A DNA stretch of 5,504 bases from an uncultured Aliarcobacter sp. (GCA_947629065.1 CANRCH010000114.1:1-5504); one strand, 5' to 3'. Shown: positions 1 through 5,367, counted from the first letter of the stretch. Notes: generated by a model from the sequence alone, not told the origin. A program made the numbers and translations.

Positions 1-354
1 CAAACAATAAATGAAATAGCAAACGCAAGTAAAGAACAAGAAGCTGGAATTACTCAAATAAATGATGCAGTAACAGGACTTGATCAACAAACACAAAAGA
101 ATGCAAGTATAGCAGCCGATACTAGAGAAATAGCACTAAAAGCAGATGAAATTGCAAAAGAGATTGTAAGAGATGCAAGTAGTAAAGAGTTTGTTGGTAA
201 AAATGATATTAAAATAGAAGATAATAGATCTCAAAGTAAATCTAATAATACTAAAGTTGCACATAATATAAATACAAAAGCAGCACAAACAAACACTCAA
301 ATCAAAAAAGAGATAAAATCAAATGTAAATGAAGATGAGTGGGAGTCATTTTAA
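1..354 (+). CDS. Methyl-accepting chemotaxis protein, C-terminal fragment
   Basis: This is the last 117 residues of a chemoreceptor whose start lies before the window. Receptors of this family sense ligands at the membrane and control the CheA kinase through a long cytoplasmic coiled coil. Residues about 1-58 are the end of that coiled coil, with the typical pattern of EIANASKEQEAGITQIN, then AV, then TQKNAS, which matches the end of the MCP signalling domain. Residues about 60-111 are a polar Asn/Lys/Ser/Thr-rich linker with no predicted fold. The protein ends in DEWESF, which fits the xWxxF tether that binds the adaptation enzymes CheR/CheB in other bacteria (NWETF in E. coli Tar). The ligand-binding domain is not visible, so the signal cannot be named. 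The stop codon overlaps the terminator hairpin that follows. Confidence 0.93.
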   Translation, partial: QTINEIANASKEQEAGITQINDAVTGLDQQTQKNASIAADTREIALKADEIAKEIVRDASSKEFVGKNDIKIEDNRSQSKSNNTKVAHNINTKAAQTNTQIKKEIKSNVNEDEWESF

Positions 355-379
355 AATAGAGAGTTTAACTCTCTATTTT
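353..379 (+). terminator. Hairpin terminator after the chemoreceptor gene
   Basis: A perfect 11-base-pair inverted repeat (AAAATAGAGAG / CTCTCTATTTT) with a five-base TTTAA loop begins within the chemoreceptor stop codon. It ends in TTTT, so it fits a rho-independent terminator, although the stem is short on G/C and the T run is part of the stem. It lies only 11 bases before the start codon of the next gene on the same strand, so that gene depends on read-through or on a promoter located here. Confidence 0.7.
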
Positions 380-384
380 ATAAA
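379..384 (+). promoter_or_regulatory. Possible -10 element of the Aat-like gene
   Basis: TATAAA lies six bases before the GTG start and just after the chemoreceptor terminator. If used, transcription would begin at or next to the start codon, giving a leaderless mRNA, which fits the missing Shine-Dalgarno sequence. No -35 box is evident, and such hexamers are common by chance in AT-rich DNA. Confidence 0.25.
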
Positions 385-390
385 TTAAAA

Positions 391-1089
391 GTGCAAGAAG
401 CTAATTTTTTATATCAACTAACTCTTGAAGATTTTCAAGATACTAATACTCTAAAACACATATACTCAAATAAAATTCATAACTATTATGTAAGTTTTGA
501 TTTTAGCGAAGAGTTTTATATTGCCCAAGCAAAAGCTGGATTTATTGCCACATCAATTTTTATAGATAATCACTTTTTACTACTTCCTGAAATTCAATTT
601 GAATACGCTGTTTTGAATTTTCAAGATTTACATATATCAAAAAAAGTTGAAAAAATATTAAAAAAAGAGAACTATAAATTCTACATAGATAGAAATATAG
701 ATTTAGTTTTAGAAAATTTAAATCTATATCATAAAGATAACTGGCTAATAAAAGAGTATGAAATTTTAATAAAAAAACTTTTTGAAATGCAAAGATATGA
801 TTTTTCAATAAAGACTTTTGAACTATATGATGATAATGATTTTTTAGTAGCTGCAGAAGTTGGCTATAAAATAAATAATACATATACAAGTCTTAGTGGC
901 TTTTCAAGTAAAGAAAAAATCCATAGAGATTTTGGAAAAGCACAAATGGTATTAACTGCAAGGTATTTAGAAAAAAACGGATACCATTTTTGGAATTTAG
1001 GGCATCCATTTATGCAATATAAGTTTGATTTAGGTGCAAAAAAGTTTTCAAGAGATGAGTTCTTAAAACTTTGGTACAAATCTATTTAA
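391..1089 (+). CDS. Divergent leucyl/phenylalanyl-tRNA-protein transferase-like (Aat-fold) protein
   Basis: Aat enzymes move Leu or Phe from a charged tRNA to the N terminus of proteins with an N-terminal Arg or Lys, marking them for ClpAP. This 232-residue protein has the family length (E. coli Aat is about 234) and a matching order of motifs: HISKKVEKIL (81-90), like the family HxSRSLRK; DNW (116-118); SIKTFE (139-144), like SVEVW; LVAAEVGY (152-159), like LVGGxYG; then GFSS (170-173), and DLGAKKFSRDEFLKL (213-227), like SLGAxxIPRxxYL. The N-terminal WWSP motif is absent, and the family residues E156, D186 and Q188 (E. coli numbers) do not seem conserved, so activity is doubtful. GTG at 391 is the only usable start, because the frame is closed by the chemoreceptor stop and the next Met is mid-protein. 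No Shine-Dalgarno sequence is visible. The end overlaps the convergent regulator gene by four bases. It could instead be an acyltransferase of another GNAT-like family. Confidence 0.62.
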   Translation: MQEANFLYQLTLEDFQDTNTLKHIYSNKIHNYYVSFDFSEEFYIAQAKAGFIATSIFIDNHFLLLPEIQFEYAVLNFQDLHISKKVEKILKKENYKFYIDRNIDLVLENLNLYHKDNWLIKEYEILIKKLFEMQRYDFSIKTFELYDDNDFLVAAEVGYKINNTYTSLSGFSSKEKIHRDFGKAQMVLTARYLEKNGYHFWNLGHPFMQYKFDLGAKKFSRDEFLKLWYKSI

Positions 1090-1961
1090 AAATCTATTGA
1101 AACATAAAAACTAAATTCAAACTCATCACTTCCATCAATAAAATCTAATTTATCATAAATTGCATAAGATGGTTTTGTTGTTGTTTCATATTCACTTTTT
1201 GGTAACCACTCATGATATACCCACTGAATAAAAGGTAATATATCCCAAGCTTTCCCTTTTAAATCAAATTTTGCATAAACACCCTCTGCTATTTTAAATT
1301 TTGGTAACCTGTCACTATTTATAATCTCCTCTTCATCTACAATAATACAAGCAATATATTGACAATCTTCAAGTGGAGTGATTGTTGGGTTATCATGAAA
1401 AAGTGCTGCTCTTTTATAGTTTTTAATATCATTTGTTAAAACCCAAGTTTGAAGCTTTTGCCATGTTTGTTCTATTTGTTTGTTGTAACCACTATGTCTT
1501 ATATAAAAACTCTCAATTGCTTTCATTTTAACAATGGTTGGTACAATCTCATCAAAGTTTGCTTTTGATTCAATTTCAAACTCTGAACTTTTTATAATAT
1601 CATTTGAATACTCTTTATAACCACCTTGTTTCCACTCTTTTGGTGTCATTCCAAACCTATCTTTAAATATCTTTATAAAAGATGATTGAGATGAGTAACC
1701 ACATGAGTTTACAATATTTGAAATAGTTGAATATTTATTTGTTAAAAGTAGGTTTGATGCTTTTTGAAGTCGTATAGATTTTATGCTTTCATATATATTT
1801 CTTCCAAAAATCTCTTTAAATATACGGTGCATGTGAAATTTACTCACTCCTAAATCTAAACTCAACTCTTCAATATCTATATTTGTATCTATATGAGTAT
1901 AAATATAGTACATAATATCATTGGCTATTTTTGTTCTTTTTTCTAGTGTCTCTTTTTTCAT
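1086..1961 (-). CDS. AraC-family transcriptional regulator with GyrI-like effector-binding domain
   Basis: The 291-residue protein has the Rob-like order: DNA-binding domain first, ligand domain second. Residues about 11-110 form the double helix-turn-helix of AraC/XylS proteins, with IEELSLDLGVSKFHMHRIFK (about 30-49) as the first helix-turn-helix and the CGYSSQSSFIKIFKDRFGMT stretch (87-106) as the second, followed by the usual PKEWK. Residues about 125-291 match the GyrI-like/SOUL-type small-molecule domain: FYIRHSGY, HDNPTITPLEDC, EGVYAKFDLKG and EWLPKS. Such proteins usually sense small amphipathic or drug-like molecules. I chose ATG at 1961. A TTG at 2009 would add 16 hydrophobic residues foreign to the family and has no ribosome-binding site. 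The gene is divergent from the oadG-oadA operon and may regulate it or itself. It ends tail to tail with the Aat-like gene. Confidence 0.92.
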   Translation of the reverse strand: MKKETLEKRTKIANDIMYYIYTHIDTNIDIEELSLDLGVSKFHMHRIFKEIFGRNIYESIKSIRLQKASNLLLTNKYSTISNIVNSCGYSSQSSFIKIFKDRFGMTPKEWKQGGYKEYSNDIIKSSEFEIESKANFDEIVPTIVKMKAIESFYIRHSGYNKQIEQTWQKLQTWVLTNDIKNYKRAALFHDNPTITPLEDCQYIACIIVDEEEIINSDRLPKFKIAEGVYAKFDLKGKAWDILPFIQWVYHEWLPKSEYETTTKPSYAIYDKLDFIDGSDEFEFSFYVSIDF

Positions 1962-1967
1962 AAATCC

Positions 1968-1976
1968 ATTATAACA
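1968..1976 (-). promoter_or_regulatory. Extended -10 promoter element of the AraC-type gene
   Basis: On the minus strand this reads TGTTATAAT, a perfect extended -10 (TGnTATAAT). It ends six bases before the ATG at 1961, so the predicted transcript starts at or beside the start codon and has no leader. No good -35 hexamer is visible, which is normal for extended -10 promoters. Confidence 0.45.
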
Positions 1977-1994
1977 AAATAAGACTAAAAAATT

Positions 1995-2022
1995 AGCACT
2001 AAACAACAATTAATAAAGCACT
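1995..2022. repeat. Direct repeat AGCACT(T)AAA, candidate operator
   Basis: AGCACT occurs at 1995-2000 and again at 2017-2022 in the same orientation. The first copy is followed by AAA and the second by TAAA. The 22-base period is close to two helical turns, the geometry used by AraC-family proteins, which often bind tandem half-sites about 21 bases apart. It lies between the divergent regulator and the oadG-oadA promoter, upstream of both predicted -10 elements. The functional role is inferred. Confidence 0.35.
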
Positions 2023-2052
2023 TAAAAAGAAGAAGAAAAGATTAAAATTTCA

Positions 2053-2058
2053 TAAAAT
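2053..2058 (+). promoter_or_regulatory. Possible -10 element of the oadG-oadA operon
   Basis: TAAAAT lies 28 bases before the preferred GTG start at 2087. Transcription from it would begin near 2065, leaving a leader that contains the AAGGA ribosome-binding site at 2077-2081. The ATG at 2057 overlaps this element, which argues against that ATG as the start. No clear -35 box is visible; the direct repeat at 1995-2022 lies where an activator site would be expected. Confidence 0.35.
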
Positions 2059-2076
2059 GCCGTTCACAAAATTAAA

Positions 2077-2081
2077 AAGGA
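2077..2081 (+). promoter_or_regulatory. Ribosome-binding site that decides the oadG start
   Basis: AAGGA stands five bases before the GTG at 2087, a workable spacing. The in-frame ATG at 2057 has no comparable site before it, only AT-rich sequence. This favours the GTG, which also gives the short N terminus before the membrane helix usual for OadG proteins. Confidence 0.6.
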
Positions 2082-2086
2082 TAAAA

Positions 2087-2359
2087 GTGGATTTTTTAAC
2101 ACAAGCATTAAACAGCTTTTTTCTAATCATGGGAGTAGTATCAAGTATACTACTAATTGTAGGCTTTGTACTAAAAGCAAGAGGAACAAAATTTGTTGAG
2201 TTTTTTCCAAAAGAACAAGAATCAGTTGTAGTTCCACCTTCTCAAAATATTACATATAATACTTACAACACAACTAGTGGTGGTATTAATCCAAATCTAG
2301 ATGCAAGAAAAGTAGCTGCAATTATGGCTGCAATTGAGCATCATACTAGATCTAATTAA
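2087..2359 (+). CDS. oadG: OadG-like gamma subunit of a membrane oxaloacetate decarboxylase
   Basis: OadG is the small membrane subunit of sodium-pumping decarboxylases; it anchors and assembles the alpha and beta subunits and binds zinc through its C terminus. The 90-residue product starts MDFLTQALNSFFLIMG and has one membrane helix at about residues 8-30, ending in KARG on the likely cytoplasmic side. A polar linker with VVVPPSQ and an Asn/Thr-rich stretch follows. The C-terminal segment DARKVAAIMAAIEHH (residues about 72-86) matches the family's AAIxAAI...HH end, with His85 and His86 as candidate zinc ligands. The start is taken at GTG 2087; using ATG 2057 would add ten residues. The gene is 18 bases upstream of the carboxyltransferase gene and is surely co-transcribed with it. 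No beta subunit gene follows, so the complex is either completed by a distant oadB or differs from the classical pump. Confidence 0.8.
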   Translation: MDFLTQALNSFFLIMGVVSSILLIVGFVLKARGTKFVEFFPKEQESVVVPPSQNITYNTYNTTSGGINPNLDARKVAAIMAAIEHHTRSN

Positions 2360-2377
2360 TCTAAAGGTTTTTTTATT

Positions 2378-4210
2378 ATGGCAAAAAAATATATAGATAT
2401 AATGGATACAACTTTTAGAGATGGATTTCAATCTGTTTTTGGTGGAAGAGTATTAATGAATGACTTCTTTCCAGCCGTTCTTGCTGCTAAAGAAGCTGGT
2501 ATTACTCACTTTGAGTTTGGTGGAGGAGCTAGGTTTCAATCACTGTTCTTCTACTTAAATGAAAATGCATTTGATATGATGGATAGATTTAGAGAAATTG
2601 TTGGACCTGAAGCAAATCTTCAAACTCTTGCAAGAGGTATTAATACAGTTATGCTTGATACTGGAAGTAGAGAGCTAATAGATCTTCATGCTAAACTATT
2701 TGCTAAACATGGAACAACAACTATACGAAACTTTGATGCATTAAATGATGTTCAAAATCTTGAATATAGTGCACAATGTATTAAAAATCATGGTTTAAAA
2801 CATGAAGCTGTTGTAACACTTATGGATCTGCCACCAAACTGTACAGGGGCACATGATGTTGCTTTTTATGAAAAGACTTTAAGAGATATTCTTGATAGTG
2901 GATTACCATATGACTCTATTTGCTTTAAAGATGCAAGTGGAACATCTAGTCCAAATAAAATATATGAAACTATTAAAATGGCTAGAAAACTTTTAGGTGA
3001 TTCTACTCATATAAGACTTCATACTCATGAAACTGCTGGTGTTTCTGTTGCTTGTTATCTTGCAGCCCTTGAAGCTGGTGCAGATGGTATTGATTTAGCA
3101 GCAAGTCCAGTTAGTGGTGGAACATCTCAACCTGATATTCTTACAATGCTTCATGCAACAAAAGGTATGAAATATGATTTAGGTGGTTTAGAAGTAGATA
3201 AGATTTTAAAATATGAAGAGGTTTTAGCTGATTGTTTAAAAGATTATTTCCTTCCACCAGAAGCTACTCAAGTATCACCACTTATTCCATTTTCTCCAAT
3301 GCCAGGAGGTGCACTTACAGCTAATACTCAAATGATGAGAGATAATGGAACTTTAAATAAATTCCCTGAAGTTATTAAAGCTATGCAAGAAGTTGTAGTT
3401 AAAGGTGGATTTGGAACAAGTGTAACTCCTGTTTCTCAATTTTATTGGCAACAAGCTTATGCAAATGTTATGTTTGGGCCTTGGAAACAAATTGCACCTG
3501 GTTATGGAAGAATGGTATTAGGTTACTTTGGGAAAACTCCAGTTCCTGCTGATGCTGAAATAATTAAACTAGCTAGCGAAAAATTAAAACTTGAACCAAC
3601 TAAAGAAAACCCACTAGATATAGCAGATGCTGATCCAAAGAAAAGAATAGATGTTTGGAAACAAAGACTAGAAATTGAAGGTATAGAAACAAGCGAAGAG
3701 AATATTTTTATTGCAGCTGCTTGTGATGAGAAAGGTATTACATACTTAAAAGGTGAAGCACCTTTAAATGTAAGAAAAAATAGTAATGAAAATAACACAA
3801 AAGAAAATACAATAAATAAAGGAGAAAGTAAAATGGCAAATGGAAATTATACAGTAATAGTAGATGGACAAAGATTTAATGTAACAGTAGCAGATGGTGA
3901 TGCAAATATTCAAGTTGCTCCAGTTGCTCAACAAGTGGTTCAAGCACCAGTTCAAACACAAACTGCACCAGCTACACCTACAAAACCAACATATAATGGA
4001 ACAGAAGTTCCAGCAGCTGTAAATGGAAATGTATGGAAGATATTAGTTAAAGAGGGTGATAGAGTAGAAAAAGATCAACAAATTATGATTCTTGAAGCTA
4101 TGAAAATGGAGATTGATATTGTTGCACCTGCTAGTGGAACTATTAGCAAAATCCTTACAGAAAGTGGTAAATCTGTAGAAGAAGGTCAAGTTTTAGCTGT
4201 TATTGCTTAA
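2378..4210 (+). CDS. oadA: Biotin-dependent carboxyltransferase: oxaloacetate decarboxylase alpha / pyruvate carboxylase subunit B
   Basis: The enzyme moves a carboxyl group between oxaloacetate/pyruvate and biotin. The 610-residue protein has a carboxyltransferase TIM barrel from about residue 5 to 300, with the metal-site motif DTTFRDGFQS (10-19), FDALND (119-124), the active-site lysine in CFKDASG (Lys184) and metal ligands His215 and His217 in RLHTHETAG. The conserved PMPGGALTANTQ and TPVSQ segments (308-354) follow. A linker rich in Asn, Thr and Lys (468-485) leads to a second Pro/Ala/Gln-rich linker (about 512-538) and a biotinyl domain with EAMKM, where Lys576 is the biotin attachment site, 34 residues from the end. 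The motifs DTTFRDG and HTHETAG differ from classical OadA (LRDAHQS, HCHATTG) and resemble, from memory, Campylobacter jejuni PycB. Alternative name pycB: the upstream oadG favours a decarboxylase, the sequence kinship a pyruvate carboxylase. AAAGG precedes the ATG by ten bases. Confidence 0.93.
   Translation: MAKKYIDIMDTTFRDGFQSVFGGRVLMNDFFPAVLAAKEAGITHFEFGGGARFQSLFFYLNENAFDMMDRFREIVGPEANLQTLARGINTVMLDTGSRELIDLHAKLFAKHGTTTIRNFDALNDVQNLEYSAQCIKNHGLKHEAVVTLMDLPPNCTGAHDVAFYEKTLRDILDSGLPYDSICFKDASGTSSPNKIYETIKMARKLLGDSTHIRLHTHETAGVSVACYLAALEAGADGIDLAASPVSGGTSQPDILTMLHATKGMKYDLGGLEVDKILKYEEVLADCLKDYFLPPEATQVSPLIPFSPMPGGALTANTQMMRDNGTLNKFPEVIKAMQEVVVKGGFGTSVTPVSQFYWQQAYANVMFGPWKQIAPGYGRMVLGYFGKTPVPADAEIIKLASEKLKLEPTKENPLDIADADPKKRIDVWKQRLEIEGIETSEENIFIAAACDEKGITYLKGEAPLNVRKNSNENNTKENTINKGESKMANGNYTVIVDGQRFNVTVADGDANIQVAPVAQQVVQAPVQTQTAPATPTKPTYNGTEVPAAVNGNVWKILVKEGDRVEKDQQIMILEAMKMEIDIVAPASGTISKILTESGKSVEEGQVLAVIA
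3775..3789 (+). other. Slippery A AAA AAT heptamer followed by TAG TAA TGA in the -1 frame
   Basis: Inside oadA, the codons AGA AAA AAT contain the heptamer A AAA AAT in the register required for -1 ribosomal slippage (X XXY YYZ). After a -1 shift the next three codons are TAG, TAA and TGA (3781-3789). A shift would thus end the protein after residue 468, before the biotin domain. The pattern is seen directly; any use of it is inference. Confidence 0.3.
3818..3835 (+). promoter_or_regulatory. Internal Shine-Dalgarno and ATG for a free biotin carrier protein
   Basis: AAAGGAG (3818-3824) stands eight bases before an in-frame ATG (3833-3835, Met486 of the full protein). It is a better ribosome-binding site than the one at the start of oadA. 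Initiation here would give a 125-residue protein, MANGNYTVIVDGQRF onwards to 4210, which has the form of a free-standing biotin carrier of decarboxylase complexes: short beta strands, Pro/Ala linker, then the biotinyl domain. Confidence 0.45.
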
Positions 4211-4214
4211 TACT

Positions 4215-4250
4215 ATATTTAGATAGAGAACTTCTCTATCTAAATATTTT
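4215..4250. terminator. Hairpin terminator between oadA and the convergent lipoprotein gene
   Basis: A perfect 14-base-pair stem (4215-4228 with 4234-4247) with an AACTT loop begins four bases after the oadA stop. It is followed by TTTAATTTT on the plus strand. The convergent lipoprotein gene ends at 4249, so the same hairpin also lies just past its stop and probably serves both strands, although the minus-strand side lacks a long T run. Confidence 0.82.
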
Positions 4251-5037
4251 AATTTTGACTACAAATTAATCTAAAATTCCACTGCGTCCCAGGTTCATTT
4301 CCCATACAATTTGGTAAAATATTTATAGTCATCTCTTCACTTAATCCATTATATTGAAGTCTTTGTTGTACTTTTCCTTTAGTTCCAACGCATCCTGTAT
4401 CAAATAATATTTGATTATCATATTTAACTAAAATCCTATCTTTTGCTGTAAATGTTTCATATTCCAAATCAAATACTCCAGAAGTTTTTCCTAAATATAC
4501 CTGATGACTCTCTTCTTTGTTTGAACCAGCTCTTGTTAAGTCATTACAGCTTTTTGCATTACTTGATTTAACAAAATTTGTACAAGCAACAATATCTTTA
4601 TCATTTGCTAGAACAATATCTATAATCTCATTGTTTGATAATTTAAATTGAACCTTATCACCAACTTCAAATAATCTATCTTTCTTTTTAACAATACCTA
4701 TTACTTGTATATTATTAATTTTTATTAATAACGATTGTGCATTTTTTGTATTATCAAATTGATCTCCAATATATCCACCAACAGAAGCCCCTCCAAGTGT
4801 TGCTAGTGTTCTTCCAGTCCCACCACCAAATTGATTTCCTGCAACTCCACCAACAACTGCACCGATTATTTTTCCCCAATTACTTTCAATAGTTGCTTCA
4901 TCTACTTCTATAACCTCTCCAACACAAGTTCGTTGAATCTCTTTTGTATCAAGATTTGGAATATCCAACTCTTTACATCCTGTAAAGAAAATCGAAACTA
5001 TAATTAATGAAATACAAAATTTTATTAATCTATTCAT
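4249..5037 (-). CDS. Outer-membrane-type lipoprotein with glycine zipper and extra C-terminal domain
   Basis: The 262-residue protein begins with a signal peptide whose lipobox is FFTGC, placing the lipid on Cys21; Lys at +2 does not suggest inner-membrane retention. Residues 54-93 form a glycine zipper (GKIIGAVVGGVAGNQFGGG, then LGGASVGGYIGDQF), as in the SlyB/Pcp 17-kDa antigen family, which is thought to span or associate with the outer membrane. A SlyB-like segment continues to about 150. From about 178 to 262 there is an additional domain with a beta-rich pattern (SGVFDLEYETFTAKDRILV, ILFDTGCVG, ending TQWNFRLIC) and three cysteines (206, 234, 259). SlyB is about 155 residues, so this is roughly 100 longer. 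The start is ATG 5037, seven bases after AAGG; the preceding GTG at 5040 is too close to it. Function is unknown beyond the envelope location. Confidence 0.82.
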   Translation of the reverse strand: MNRLIKFCISLIIVSIFFTGCKELDIPNLDTKEIQRTCVGEVIEVDEATIESNWGKIIGAVVGGVAGNQFGGGTGRTLATLGGASVGGYIGDQFDNTKNAQSLLIKINNIQVIGIVKKKDRLFEVGDKVQFKLSNNEIIDIVLANDKDIVACTNFVKSSNAKSCNDLTRAGSNKEESHQVYLGKTSGVFDLEYETFTAKDRILVKYDNQILFDTGCVGTKGKVQQRLQYNGLSEEMTINILPNCMGNEPGTQWNFRLICSQN

Positions 5038-5123
5038 CACCCTACCTTTTTATTTTAATATATTATTCTATAAGAAAAAGACTTATTAGCATATTACTAA
5101 GTAAAAAATTTATCTTTTGATAC

Positions 5124-5129
5124 TATAAT
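5124..5129 (+). promoter_or_regulatory. -10 element of the small lipoprotein gene
   Basis: A perfect TATAAT lies 24 bases before the ATG at 5154. Transcription from about 5136 would leave a short leader holding the AAAGGA site at 5143-5148. No strong -35 box is visible. The region 5038-5153 must also contain the promoter of the divergent lipoprotein gene, but I cannot place it with confidence. Confidence 0.45.
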
Positions 5130-5153
5130 AATTTATTAAAATAAAGGATTATT

Positions 5154-5279
5154 ATGCAAAAAATATTTTATATATTTCTAATTTTATTATCTATATTTAT
5201 CTTTTCTGGATGCTTTATGGGTGGTCATATAAATAGTAGTGGTCAAGTTGGAATGAGTGTTGGTGGAGCTATCTTTTAG
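5154..5279 (+). CDS. Small lipoprotein, 41 residues
   Basis: This short gene begins MQKIFYIFLILLSIFIFSGC, a complete lipoprotein signal: Lys, a hydrophobic core and the lipobox FSGC with Cys20 as the lipid site. The predicted mature peptide is only 22 residues, CFMGGHINSSGQVGMSVGG then AIF, rich in Gly and Ser. AAAGGA stands five bases before the ATG, and a TATAAT lies upstream, so it has every sign needed for expression. It is divergent from the glycine-zipper lipoprotein across 116 bases and ends five bases from the tRNA-Arg gene on the other strand. I do not recognise a family. The mature part could be a membrane-peptide tail or the remains of a longer protein. Confidence 0.68.
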   Translation: MQKIFYIFLILLSIFIFSGCFMGGHINSSGQVGMSVGGAIF

Positions 5280-5284
5280 TTATA

Positions 5285-5361
<77 letters not shown>

Positions 5362-5367
5362 AAAAAG

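Noticed and set aside
560..1079. Open frames on the minus strand opposite the Aat-like gene.
   Set aside because: They are low-complexity Phe/Leu/Tyr-rich shadows of an AT-rich gene and have no recognisable domains.
1962..2009. Longer form of the AraC-type regulator starting at TTG 2009.
   Set aside because: It adds 16 hydrophobic residues not found in the family, has no ribosome-binding site and runs through the extended -10 element.
2057..2086. Longer OadG starting at ATG 2057.
   Set aside because: No Shine-Dalgarno sequence precedes it, it overlaps a likely -10 element, and GTG 2087 has AAGGA at good spacing.
3749..3765. A 7-base-pair hairpin AAAGGTG-AAG-CACCTTT inside oadA as a terminator.
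   Set aside because: No T run follows, and the sequence codes for a conserved-looking KGEAPL segment; it is mentioned only as a possible stimulator of frameshifting.
3770..3835. A sequencing frameshift joining two separate genes at the six-A run.
   Set aside because: Possible, but fused alpha subunits of about 600 residues are the usual form in this family as I recall it, so the fused reading is kept; re-sequencing the A run would settle it.
3523..3961. Open frames on the minus strand opposite oadA.
   Set aside because: They lie entirely within a well-supported coding region and show only biased Ser/Phe/Ile/Cys composition.
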